From SAR86 cluster bacterium (GTDB lineage: Bacteria > Pseudomonadota > Gammaproteobacteria > Pseudomonadales > Azotimanducaceae), in the NCBI GenBank assembly GCA_013204195.1, contig JABMOJ010000451.1, forward strand, positions 1-6,040: a stretch of 6,040 bases of DNA, read 5' to 3'. Every line of letters begins with the position of its first letter. Within the stretch, counting starts at the first letter, position 1. The position numbers were made by a program, and so were the translations under genes. Below are positions 1-6,040 of this stretch, one piece after another. The notes under the pieces were generated by a model that did no database searches, was not told the DNA's origin, and saw only the letters and a program-made list of their open reading frames with translations.

Positions 1-35
1 GTAACAGGTAGTAAAAGCCACTCGGGATAGCAGAC
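1..35 (+). other. Short leader upstream of rlmN
   Basis: These 35 bases hold no recognisable gene. A GGGA at 24-27 lies 8 nt before the rlmN ATG and is a plausible but modest Shine-Dalgarno. I see no promoter hexamer pair or terminator here. In related genomes ndk often sits upstream of rlmN, but too little sequence is present to say what ends here. Confidence 0.5.
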
Positions 36-1145
36 ATGTCTAGCGCCAGGCTGAATTTTTTGGGGTTCACCCGCTCACAGTGGGAAGCACTGTTGATAGA
101 ACTGGGTGAAAAACCCTATCGGGCACCACAAATCATGAAGTGGATTCATCATCGCTACGTGGATGATTTTGCCGAGATGTCTGACATCAGCAAAAAGTTG
201 CGTCTGCAACTGGCTGAGCTGGGTGATATTCGTGAGTCGGAAATTATCACCGAGCGCGTCTCTCAAGACGGTACTCGCAAATGGCTGATTCGGGCCGAAT
301 CCGGCAGCGCGATCGAAACCGTGTTTATTCCCGAGGATACCCGCGGCACCCTCTGTGTCTCGTCGCAGGTGGGTTGCGCGTTGGACTGCAGCTTTTGTTC
401 AACCGGCAAGCAAGGTTTTAACAGTGATCTGACGGCGGCAGAAATAGTCGGCCAGTTACGGATTGCCCGCAAGGTGTTGGAGAAGGCCTATCCTGACCGT
501 AGTCGCGCGATCACTAACGTCGTGTTAATGGGCATGGGTGAGCCATTGTTGAATTTTGACAACGTTATTGCTGCCGTCGAGTTAATGATGGATGACCTGG
601 CCTATGGTATCTCCAAACGTAAGGTCACCATTTCTACCTCTGGCGTAGTGCCGGCCATTTACAAGCTGGTCGGCGTAACCGACGCTTCACTGGCGATTTC
701 GCTGCATGCCCCCAACGATGAATTGCGCAGTCAGTTGGTGCCCATTAACCGCAAGTATCCAATCGAAGAATTGCTGGCTGCTTGCCGGACCTATGCCGCC
801 ACGCTAGGAGAGAAACGTACCATCACTATCGAGTATACCTTGATGGATGGGATCAACGAGCAACCGGAACATGCCGAACAGCTAGTGGCTTTGCTGCAAG
901 ACTTTCCCTGCAAAATCAACCTCATCCCCTTTAACCCCTTTCCCGGATCCGGTTACAAGCGGCCGAGTCAGATTGCCGTTCGAGCATTTCAGGAGCGACT
1001 GCTGCGCGGTGGCTACTCCGTGACGGTCAGAACGACGCGAGGGCAGGATATCAACGCGGCCTGCGGACAACTGGTGGGCGAAGTTGAAGACAAGACTCGG
1101 CGCCAGGAAACTTACCGTCGAATTGCCGCGGAAGCGGTGGTATGA
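36..1145 (+). CDS. rlmN: RlmN, dual-specificity rRNA/tRNA adenine-C2 methyltransferase (radical SAM)
   Basis: 369-residue cytoplasmic enzyme that methylates C2 of A2503 in 23S rRNA and of A37 in a subset of tRNAs, using two SAM molecules. The radical-SAM CxxxCxxC motif is seen as C114-C118-C121 (CALDCSFC), holding the 4Fe-4S cluster. GMGEP at 166-170 is the SAM-binding segment. C343 in the ACGQL motif matches the methyl-carrying cysteine (C355 in E. coli), and C107 matches E. coli C118. E94 in IETVFIP matches the family's conserved glutamate (E105 in E. coli). The length is slightly below E. coli RlmN (384). The paralogue Cfr is less likely, given the conserved rlmN operon position and the full RlmN-like sequence. 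The start ATG has GGGA 8 nt upstream. The stop overlaps the pilF start as ATGA, so the next gene is probably translationally coupled. Nothing is missing or broken. Confidence 0.97.
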   Translation: MSSARLNFLGFTRSQWEALLIELGEKPYRAPQIMKWIHHRYVDDFAEMSDISKKLRLQLAELGDIRESEIITERVSQDGTRKWLIRAESGSAIETVFIPEDTRGTLCVSSQVGCALDCSFCSTGKQGFNSDLTAAEIVGQLRIARKVLEKAYPDRSRAITNVVLMGMGEPLLNFDNVIAAVELMMDDLAYGISKRKVTISTSGVVPAIYKLVGVTDASLAISLHAPNDELRSQLVPINRKYPIEELLAACRTYAATLGEKRTITIEYTLMDGINEQPEHAEQLVALLQDFPCKINLIPFNPFPGSGYKRPSQIAVRAFQERLLRGGYSVTVRTTRGQDINAACGQLVGEVEDKTRRQETYRRIAAEAVV

Positions 1146-1903
1146 GAGTTCAATTCCTTGCTCTAATCATGACCGTTTTGCTTCTTGCGGGATGCGTCAC
1201 AGAAGGTGGTCAACCCAAGCGTAAGGTTAATACCGAAGCTCAGGTGGAATCCCTTTTGGGGCTGGGGGTGGGCTATATACGCAACCAGGAATATGGGCGA
1301 GCGAAGGAGAATCTCACTAAGGCGCTGAGCATCGATCCTACTTCGGCCTCGGCACATAACTTGTTCGGTTTGTTGTTTCAATTGGAAGGCGAGCCGGATT
1401 TGGCCGAAGACTACTTTCAGCGTGCGATTCGACTCGATCCTAAGTTTTCTATGGCGCGGAATAACTATGGCGCGTTCCTGTTTGAGCAAGGCCGGTACTT
1501 GGAAGCCATCGAACAACTAGAAATATGCGCTGAGGATCGGCTGTATGGTGCCCGGTCCATGGTGTTTGAAAATCTCGGCGTCAGCTATCAGCAATTGAGC
1601 CGGTTTGAAGCGGCAGAAGTCGCATTTACCAAGAGCTTGCAGCTGAATCCGAGCCAGGGGCGGGCATTGCTTGAGCTGGCGGAGATCCGCTTTGAGCAAA
1701 CACGCTACAAGGAGTCAGACCAGTTGTTGCAGCGTTATGACATGCTGGCGCAACCGTCGGCACGAAGCCTGTGGTTAGGCATACGCTTGGCGAGACTATT
1801 TAACAAGACCGATGATGAGGCCAGTCAGGCCTTGGCTTTAAAGAACATATTCCCGACATCGAAGGAATATCAGCTCTATCAGGACAGTAACAGGAAATTA
1901 TGA
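1142..1903 (+). CDS. pilF: PilF/PilW-type TPR lipoprotein, type IV pilus secretin pilotin
   Basis: 253-residue outer-membrane lipoprotein. In Pseudomonas, PilF (252 aa; called PilW in Neisseria and Myxococcus, where the role differs somewhat) escorts and assembles the PilQ secretin through which type IV pili emerge. The N-terminus shows a short basic start, a hydrophobic stretch and a lipobox L15-A16-G17-C18. C18 would be lipidated, and residue 19 is V rather than D, consistent with outer-membrane sorting. After a basic, polar linker (about 19-33), the rest reads as about six tetratricopeptide repeats (near 34-67, 69-102, 103-136, 138-171, 172-205, 208-241), with ALSIDP, AIRLDP and SLQLNP at repeat ends. 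The start overlaps the rlmN stop (ATGA), with GGAAG 7 nt upstream. The stop overlaps the rodZ start in the same way. Its location between rlmN and rodZ is typical of Pseudomonas-like genomes. The pilus genes themselves are not in view, so the role is inferred from family and position. Confidence 0.92.
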   Translation: MRVQFLALIMTVLLLAGCVTEGGQPKRKVNTEAQVESLLGLGVGYIRNQEYGRAKENLTKALSIDPTSASAHNLFGLLFQLEGEPDLAEDYFQRAIRLDPKFSMARNNYGAFLFEQGRYLEAIEQLEICAEDRLYGARSMVFENLGVSYQQLSRFEAAEVAFTKSLQLNPSQGRALLELAEIRFEQTRYKESDQLLQRYDMLAQPSARSLWLGIRLARLFNKTDDEASQALALKNIFPTSKEYQLYQDSNRKL

Positions 1904-3042
1904 ACGAACTAGACAGCATTAGCGAACCAGATGAATTGCCCAGAGTGTCAATCATGTTGGTTGAGGCGCGGACGGCAAAGCGGTTAAGTCAGGAAGACGT
2001 GGCTAGCCAATTATTTTTAACCGCCACGATTATTCGGCAGATGGACGAAGGTCTGTTTCATGTGATGAGCAAACCTGCGTATGTCAGGGGCTATCTTAGG
2101 ACCTATGCGAAAGTGATCGGTCTGTCAGGTGACGACGTGATCGAGGCGTTCAACGAAACTCAGGTGGTAGAAGTTGATGCCAGCGAGGTGCATGAATTGA
2201 TAGAAGCGCCCTCTAGTGCCAACCGGTTTACGGGTTCGGTAGTCCAGACGGGATTAATAGGCCTGGGATTGATTCTTCTGGTGATGATACTCGTTTGGGC
2301 TTTCTCGAGTGATGAAGAGGGACAGGTGGGTTATCGTCCCGATCATATAGAGGCGCCCGCCGCGGAAGTCGGGCAGCCAGAGCCAGCGGGGGTGCAGGAC
2401 CGCGAGCCGCTGTTGGGTGGGGTTAAAGTCAGCAGCGACGCTGCAATTGAAGTCAGCACTGATACTGAGTCGGAGACTCCGGTAACAGTGCTGACTTCAA
2501 CTGCAGTTCGCGCCAAGCCCGTAGCGATTAAATCGACGCCAGTTCGCGCCAAGCCTGTGGCAATTAAGTCGACGCCAGTTCAATCACCCGTGGTGTCACA
2601 AGCGCAAGAGCCACAAGCTGAAGTGGCGAGTGCTGAAGGTCAGTCTAGTCTGCTGGAGAGGAAGGCGGATAACGCAGTCGCAGATATCGTTGCTACGACA
2701 TCGATGGATGACGAGCCAGAACAGCTGCTTGTTAGTGATGCAAGCATTACTCGGGTTAGGCAAGGCGCGGCCTCATTGATTACGGTCAGTACCGCCGGCG
2801 ATGATACGCTTGAGATCAATTTTACGGATGAATGTTGGGTTGAAGTGTCTAATGCCGCGGGTGACCAGATTTACGGTGATTTGAATCGAGCGGGCGATAC
2901 CCTTGTGGTTGTTGGTAGGGCCCCGTTCGAGGTGTTGTTTGGTAAGGCTCCTGCTGCGCAGTTGGTGTTCAACGGTCAGGGTATATCGCTAGACAGATAT
3001 ACGGCGGATGATTTAACCGCCAAAATAAAACTGCCGCGATAA
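1900..3042 (+). CDS. rodZ: RodZ, MreB-anchoring cell-shape protein with an enlarged, repeat-bearing linker
   Basis: 380-residue bitopic inner-membrane protein that ties the MreB cytoskeleton to the elongation wall-synthesis machinery. The cytoplasmic helix-turn-helix domain spans about 15-85, with the hallmark [17 protein letters not shown] at 59-75; in this family it binds MreB rather than DNA. A single membrane helix lies at about 113-135, followed by an acidic SSDEEG on the periplasmic side. A long low-complexity linker (about 137-290) leads to the periplasmic C-terminal domain (DUF4115 type, about 292-380), recognisable by [17 protein letters not shown] and [12 protein letters not shown]. 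The protein is longer than E. coli RodZ (337), and the extra length lies in the linker. That linker contains two exact copies of [12 protein letters not shown] (203-214, 215-226) and, just before them, codons that form a strong inverted repeat. The start ATG overlaps the pilF stop, with AGGA 4 nt upstream. The reading frame is intact through all repeats. Confidence 0.95.
   Translation: MNELDSISEPDELPRVSIMLVEARTAKRLSQEDVASQLFLTATIIRQMDEGLFHVMSKPAYVRGYLRTYAKVIGLSGDDVIEAFNETQVVEVDASEVHELIEAPSSANRFTGSVVQTGLIGLGLILLVMILVWAFSSDEEGQVGYRPDHIEAPAAEVGQPEPAGVQDREPLLGGVKVSSDAAIEVSTDTESETPVTVLTSTAVRAKPVAIKSTPVRAKPVAIKSTPVQSPVVSQAQEPQAEVASAEGQSSLLERKADNAVADIVATTSMDDEPEQLLVSDASITRVRQGAASLITVSTAGDDTLEINFTDECWVEVSNAAGDQIYGDLNRAGDTLVVVGRAPFEVLFGKAPAAQLVFNGQGISLDRYTADDLTAKIKLPR
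2422..2469 (+). repeat. Degenerate 24-bp direct duplication in rodZ linker
   Basis: Two adjacent 24-nt units (2422-2445 and 2446-2469) match at 16 of 24 positions by hand alignment and share an exact 9-mer, AAGTCAGCA, at 2426-2434 and 2450-2458. They encode VKVSSDAA and IEVSTDTE. The second unit lies in the left half of the quasi-palindrome. The similarity is modest and could be chance in a low-complexity linker. Confidence 0.45.
2441..2506. repeat. 66-nt quasi-palindrome (long hairpin) inside rodZ
   Basis: The arms 2441-2460 and 2487-2506 are reverse complements at 19 of 20 positions; the only mismatch is A2446 opposite C2501. The interior continues the fold: G2461-C2486, an A-A mismatch, then 2463-2465 with 2482-2484, a possible U2466-G2481 wobble and a bulged C2480. 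GAGTC (2467-2471) then pairs with GACTC (2475-2479) around a GGA triloop. By hand this gives 28 Watson-Crick pairs and one wobble. It encodes linker residues 181-203 without disturbing the frame. There is no trailing T-run, so it is not an intrinsic terminator. A smaller competing stem, GCAGC (2432-2436) with GCTGC (2440-2444), overlaps its left foot. The pairing is read directly; any function, or origin as an inserted palindromic element or template-switch product, is inference. Confidence 0.9.
2506..2577 (+). repeat. Two-copy 36-bp in-frame tandem repeat in rodZ linker
   Basis: The copies at 2506-2541 and 2542-2577 each encode [12 protein letters not shown]. They differ at four positions, all third-codon transitions (CCC/CCT, GTA/GTG, GCG/GCA, AAA/AAG), so the peptides are identical. 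A degenerate edge continues leftward (2497-2505 against 2533-2541, 6 of 9 matches) and a stub, GTTC, continues rightward at 2578-2581. The repeat peptide is basic and proline-containing, set in an otherwise acidic and polar periplasmic linker. The left edge overlaps the right arm of the quasi-palindrome. Confidence 0.93.
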
Positions 3043-3080
3043 CTTTAATTTTAACCAAGACGACTTTAGCGAAGACGAAG
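3043..3080 (+). other. Short A/T-rich rodZ-ispG spacer
   Basis: This is the longest untranslated gap in the window (38 nt). The left part (3043-3056) is A/T-rich and contains two TTAA steps. The right part carries GAAG twice, at 3071-3074 and 3077-3080. The first lies 6 nt before the ispG ATG and is the only, weak, Shine-Dalgarno candidate. There is no hairpin with a T-run, so I do not call a terminator. Confidence 0.5.
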
Positions 3081-4205
3081 ATGCGGACAGACTCGAACAT
3101 AAAGCGACGTAAAAGCCGACAGATCATGGTTGGCAATGTGCCTGTTGGCGGTGATGCGCCGATTGCTGTGCAGAGCATGACGAACACTGAGACCACCGAC
3201 GTGGCGGCGACGGTTGCGCAAATTCGTCGTCTCGAAAGTGTCGGTGCTGACATTGTCAGGGTTTCCGTGCCAAGTATGGATGCGGCGGTAGCCTTTGGGT
3301 TAATTCGGCAACAGGTCAATGTTCCCCTGGTCGCTGATATCCACTTCGATTACAAAATTGCGCTCAAAGTCGCCGAGCTTGGTGTTGATTGTTTGCGTAT
3401 TAATCCCGGCAATATCGGTAACGCGACTCGGGTTAAGGCGGTGATTGACGCTGCGAGAGACAAAGGTATTCCGATCCGGATCGGTGTTAATGCGGGTTCC
3501 TTGGGCAAGGATTTAATGCGCAAATATAAGGAACCCAATGCGGCCGCCATGGTTGAATCTGCATTGCGAAATATTGATCTGTTGGATAAAGCAGATTTTC
3601 AAAACTACAAATTAAGTATGAAATCCTCCGACATTTTCATGGCGATGGAAGCTTATCGAACCATCGCGGGCATGATCGATCAGCCGTTGCATCTGGGTAT
3701 TACCGAGGCTGGCGGCCTGCGTTCTGGTACCGTCAAGTCAGCGGCTGGATTGGCGCCGCTATTGATGGACGGTATCGGTGACACTATTCGAATTTCTTTG
3801 GCAGCGGATCCCGTCGAAGAAATCAAAGTGGGCTTTGACTTGCTGAAAGCGTTGCACCTGCGTTCCAAAGGCATTCACTTCGTCGCTTGTCCGAGCTGTT
3901 CTCGACAAAATTTCGATGTCATCGGTACGATCAATGAATTGGAGCGACGTTTCGAGGACATCACGACGCCTCTGGATGTTGCGATCATTGGCTGTATTGT
4001 TAACGGCCCCGGTGAGGCAAAAGAGGCTGAAATCGGCCTGACTGGTGCCTCGCCAAATAACTTGGTGTATGCCGATGGCAAACCTGACCACAAGGTGAGT
4101 AATGCGAACCTGGTGGATCACCTCGAGGAGGTTATCAGGAAGCGGGTCGCGGCTAAGGAAAAATTGTTAGCGTCACAAGAACAGATTATTGCGAAAAGCT
4201 CCTGA
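3081..4205 (+). CDS. ispG: IspG (GcpE), 4-hydroxy-3-methylbut-2-enyl diphosphate synthase
   Basis: 374-residue cytoplasmic iron-sulfur enzyme that reductively opens the cyclic diphosphate MEcPP to HMBPP. This is the penultimate step of the MEP (non-mevalonate) isoprenoid pathway, using flavodoxin or ferredoxin electrons. An N-terminal TIM-barrel-like domain (to about 260) carries [24 protein letters not shown] and HLGITEAGG. The C-terminal cluster domain carries C270 and C273 (ACPSCSRQ), C305 (GCIVNGPGE) and E312. These are the four 4Fe-4S ligands, at the same residue numbers as in E. coli IspG (372 aa), and this supports the ATG at 3081 despite its weak ribosome site. No alternative ATG, GTG or TTG start lies in frame back to the rodZ stop. 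The tail after about 345 is lysine-rich and variable, as in the family. The stop lies 13 nt before the preferred hisS start. The enzyme supplies precursors of undecaprenyl phosphate and quinones. Confidence 0.97.
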   Translation: MRTDSNIKRRKSRQIMVGNVPVGGDAPIAVQSMTNTETTDVAATVAQIRRLESVGADIVRVSVPSMDAAVAFGLIRQQVNVPLVADIHFDYKIALKVAELGVDCLRINPGNIGNATRVKAVIDAARDKGIPIRIGVNAGSLGKDLMRKYKEPNAAAMVESALRNIDLLDKADFQNYKLSMKSSDIFMAMEAYRTIAGMIDQPLHLGITEAGGLRSGTVKSAAGLAPLLMDGIGDTIRISLAADPVEEIKVGFDLLKALHLRSKGIHFVACPSCSRQNFDVIGTINELERRFEDITTPLDVAIIGCIVNGPGEAKEAEIGLTGASPNNLVYADGKPDHKVSNANLVDHLEEVIRKRVAAKEKLLASQEQIIAKSS

Positions 4206-4206
4206 T

Positions 4207-4210
4207 AAGG
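4207..4210 (+). promoter_or_regulatory. Shine-Dalgarno that decides the hisS start
   Basis: AAGG lies just after the ispG stop (TGA 4203-4205) and 8 nt before the GTG at 4219. This normal spacing favours GTG over the upstream in-frame TTG at 4189, which lies inside ispG. Confidence 0.65.
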
Positions 4211-4218
4211 TCATTAGT

Positions 4219-5481
4219 GTGAAAATCCAAGCAATCCGGGGTATGCAAGATTTGCTGCCTCGGCAACAGGCAATCTTTAGTCATATCACAACCACGGTTA
4301 GTGAGGTGCTGAATAGCTATGGCTATGAAAAAATTGGCCTGCCGGTTTTAGAGTCGACGGCATTGTTTAAACGTGCGGTGGGCGAGGCGACAGACATCGT
4401 CGAGAAAGAGATGTACACCTTTGACGATAGGAATGGTGAGAGCCTAACACTGCGACCAGAGGGTACAGCGGGATGCGTGCGCATGGCGCAACAGCATGGT
4501 CTTACCTATAACCAGGTGCAGCGGTTCTGGTATGCGGGTCCCATGTTCCGTCACGAGCGACCCCAGAAAGGTCGATATCGTCAGTTTGAGCAAATTGGTG
4601 CCGAGTGCTTCGGTATGGCGGGTCCAGATATAGATGCAGAACTGCTGTTTATGACGGCTAGAATTTGGCAGACGCTAGGTTTGCAGGCGGATGTTACGCT
4701 GGAGCTCAACACCCTCGGCAATAGCGCCTCAAGATCAGCCTTCAAATTAGCGCTGGTTGACTATCTGACGAAGTTCAAGGACGAGTTGGATGAAGACAGT
4801 CGGCGTCGATTGACCACCAACCCGTTGCGGATTCTCGACAGCAAGGTGGAGAAAACGCAAGAGTTGTTGATTAGCGGCCCCAGCTTTCAGGCGTATATTG
4901 ATCCGGAGTCCATGGCGGACTTTGAGCAATTACGCCGGTTGCTCGATGCGCGGCAAGTAGATTATCGGGTCAACCCGGCCATTGTTCGTGGTCTCGACTA
5001 CTACAATAAGACGGTATTCGAGTGGGTCACGGACACCCTGGGTGCGCAGAACACCGTGTGTGCCGGCGGTCGTTATGATGGCCTGGTGGAACAGTTGGGT
5101 GGCAAGCCGACAACAGGTATTGGCTTCGCTATGGGCCTTGATCGCGTAGCGCTAATGCTTGACGGACGCTATGAATCCCGTGCGGTGGCCGATATATATG
5201 TGGCGTCGATGGGCGAAGTCGCCCGACATCAAGCGATGCTTCTGGCTGAATCAATACGCGATATACTTCCTGGACTGCGGGTGATGGTACATTGCACTGA
5301 AGGGAAGTTTAAAGCCCAACTAAAAAAAGCCGATGCCAGCAATGCTACAATAGCGCTCGTTATCGGTGATGACGAGGTCGCGCAAGGTGAAATCGGATTG
5401 AAACACCTGCGTGGTGATAGTCAGCAGATTAATGTAGCGGCGAATGACATTATCGAGCATCTCAATAAAGTATTTTTCTAA
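4219..5481 (+). CDS. hisS: Histidyl-tRNA synthetase (class II)
   Basis: Cytoplasmic homodimeric enzyme that charges tRNA-His with histidine using ATP. Started at GTG 4219, it has 420 residues (E. coli HisS is 424) and opens with MKIQAIRGMQD, matching the family start (MAKNIQAIRGMND in E. coli). The open frame continues up to a TTG at 4189, but that would add ten residues with no family counterpart and overlap ispG by 17 nt. Class II motif 1 lies near YGYEKIGLPVLE (35-46). Motif 2 is FRHERPQKGRYRQFEQIG (110-127) and motif 3 is GIGFAMGLDR (300-309), ending in the catalytic arginine. The two histidine-specific motifs are RGLDYYNKTVFEW (257-269) and GGRYDGLV (283-290). A Rossmann-like anticodon-binding domain occupies about 325-420. 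The HisZ paralogue is unlikely because all HisRS-specific motifs and the anticodon domain are present. The TAA stop merges into the yfgM ribosome site. Confidence 0.97.
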   Translation: MKIQAIRGMQDLLPRQQAIFSHITTTVSEVLNSYGYEKIGLPVLESTALFKRAVGEATDIVEKEMYTFDDRNGESLTLRPEGTAGCVRMAQQHGLTYNQVQRFWYAGPMFRHERPQKGRYRQFEQIGAECFGMAGPDIDAELLFMTARIWQTLGLQADVTLELNTLGNSASRSAFKLALVDYLTKFKDELDEDSRRRLTTNPLRILDSKVEKTQELLISGPSFQAYIDPESMADFEQLRRLLDARQVDYRVNPAIVRGLDYYNKTVFEWVTDTLGAQNTVCAGGRYDGLVEQLGGKPTTGIGFAMGLDRVALMLDGRYESRAVADIYVASMGEVARHQAMLLAESIRDILPGLRVMVHCTEGKFKAQLKKADASNATIALVIGDDEVAQGEIGLKHLRGDSQQINVAANDIIEHLNKVFF

Positions 5482-5485
5482 GGAG
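5480..5485 (+). promoter_or_regulatory. Strong Shine-Dalgarno for yfgM, overlapping the hisS stop
   Basis: AAGGAG begins within the hisS TAA (5479-5481) and lies 7 nt before a TTG at 5493. It is the best ribosome site in the window. It supports a TTG start, since no ATG or GTG is available before the membrane segment in that frame. Confidence 0.8.
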
Positions 5486-5492
5486 TGGGACT

Positions 5493-6040
5493 TTGGTCAC
5501 CGATAAAACAGAAGAAGAACAGGTAGAAGCGCTGAAGAACTGGTTCGCGAAAAACGGAACATCGCTGGTTGTGGGAATTGTTCTGTCTCTCGGGGCTGTT
5601 TTCGGCTACCAGACATGGGAGAAGTCGGCTCGCGAACAGGCTGAGAAGGCCTCTGATATGTATGAGAACCTGACCGCCGCGGTGGCTGTTGGCCCGTTGG
5701 GAGCACTGTCGGAAGAAAATAAGCTAACGGCCAACTTTATTGCGAACCAACTGAAGACTGAATTTCCGGATTCCACCTATGCTCACTTTGCTGCCATGCA
5801 GTTGGCCAAGCTCAATGTTGAGTCTGGTGAGCTTGATGCGGCTGTGCAAGAGTTGCAATGGGCTCTCGATCATCAAGTCGATGGGTCATTGGCGCCGTTG
5901 GTTCGATTACGACTAGCCCAGGTGAAGCTCGGTAAAGGGCAGCATGAAGCGGCTCTGGCGCTGCTTGATCAATCAGAATCAGGTGCCCATGCCAGTGCTT
6001 ATGCTGAGCTACGAGGTGATGTGTATTATGCGATGGATAA
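5493..6040 (+). CDS. yfgM: YfgM-type ancillary SecYEG translocon subunit (3' end beyond window)
   Basis: Open frame of 182 complete codons plus two bases, cut by the window edge; E. coli YfgM has 206 residues, so a few dozen codons are missing. It is a bitopic inner-membrane protein that in E. coli associates with SecYEG and PpiD and takes part in periplasmic chaperone traffic. The N-terminus is acidic (TEEEQVEALKNWFAKNG, 6-22), then one membrane helix (about 23-42, containing VVGIVLSLGAVFGY). A periplasmic TPR-like helical domain follows, including YAHFAAMQLAKLNVESGELD (96-115) and LVRLRLAQVKLGKGQHEAAL (136-155). The pattern NWFAKNG, membrane helix, then a tryptophan (W42) is characteristic of the family. 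TTG is chosen as start because of the AAGGAG 7 nt upstream; the first ATG in frame, codon 56, would remove the membrane anchor. In relatives bamB follows. The call rests on family pattern and on position after hisS. Confidence 0.93.
   Translation, partial: MVTDKTEEEQVEALKNWFAKNGTSLVVGIVLSLGAVFGYQTWEKSAREQAEKASDMYENLTAAVAVGPLGALSEENKLTANFIANQLKTEFPDSTYAHFAAMQLAKLNVESGELDAAVQELQWALDHQVDGSLAPLVRLRLAQVKLGKGQHEAALALLDQSESGAHASAYAELRGDVYYAMD

Noticed and set aside
556..587. TTGACA followed by TTAATG inside rlmN, a promoter-like pair.
   Set aside because: The spacing (19-20 nt) is longer than the usual 16-18, the -10 match is poor, and it lies within conserved coding sequence.
943..952. 10-bp palindrome CCGGATCCGG in rlmN.
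   Set aside because: A palindrome this short is expected by chance in 6 kb, and it encodes part of the conserved [10 protein letters not shown] segment of RlmN.
2441..2506. The rodZ hairpin as an intrinsic transcription terminator.
   Set aside because: There is no T-run after the stem, and the rodZ frame continues intact with a conserved C-terminal domain.
3043..3080. The rodZ-ispG gap as a site for a terminator, promoter or small RNA.
   Set aside because: It is only 38 nt, with no stable stem and no convincing -35/-10 pair.
3471..3484. Perfect 14-bp palindrome CCGATCCGGATCGG inside ispG.
   Set aside because: It encodes the highly conserved PIRIG segment of IspG and does not extend beyond 14 bp, so the coding constraint explains it. 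I see no second copy or binding-site context.
3759..4121. Antisense open frames of about 115-120 codons opposite ispG, and similar ones opposite pilF (1163-1516) and the rodZ-ispG junction (2969-3319).
   Set aside because: They have no recognisable domains or ribosome sites and mirror confidently identified genes, so they are shadow frames.
1..6040. An undescribed defence, mobile or accessory system.
   Set aside because: Every gene belongs to a conserved core cluster in its usual order, with intact motifs. There is no phage, transposase, toxin-antitoxin or CRISPR signal.

Overview
The window is a compact, single-strand housekeeping operon from a gammaproteobacterium. All genes read on the + strand: rlmN, pilF/pilW-type lipoprotein, rodZ, ispG, hisS and the first ~182 codons of yfgM, which runs off the right edge. 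This order (with bamB and der normally next) is the conserved arrangement known from Pseudomonas and relatives. The pilF gene between rlmN and rodZ points to a type IV pilus-bearing, Pseudomonadales/Cellvibrionales-like lineage rather than to enterics, whose version of the cluster lacks pilF. Base composition looks close to 50% GC by eye. I cannot name a genus.

Layout: 1-35 is a short leader. rlmN (36-1145), pilF (1142-1903) and rodZ (1900-3042) are joined by two 4-nt ATGA overlaps, implying translational coupling. A 38-nt A/T-rich gap precedes ispG (3081-4205). hisS is best started at a GTG at 4219, 13 nt after ispG, and ends at 5481. yfgM starts at a TTG at 5493 behind a strong AAGGAG. No terminator, RNA gene, CRISPR, insertion sequence or convincing internal promoter was seen, and no gap exceeds 40 nt.

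The products serve translation (RlmN modifies 23S rRNA and tRNA; HisS charges tRNA-His), isoprenoid precursor synthesis (IspG, whose pathway feeds the undecaprenyl carrier of wall synthesis), cell shape (RodZ), pilus secretin assembly (PilF) and periplasmic protein traffic (YfgM). Key catalytic residues are intact in all three enzymes.

The one part that is not ordinary is the linker region of rodZ. Positions 2441-2506 form a 66-nt quasi-palindrome (20-bp arms with one mismatch, and the interior also folds), directly abutting a 36-bp in-frame tandem duplication (2506-2577) whose two copies differ only at four synonymous third positions. A looser 24-bp duplication (2422-2469) precedes and overlaps it. 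The rest of the window is typical core genome.
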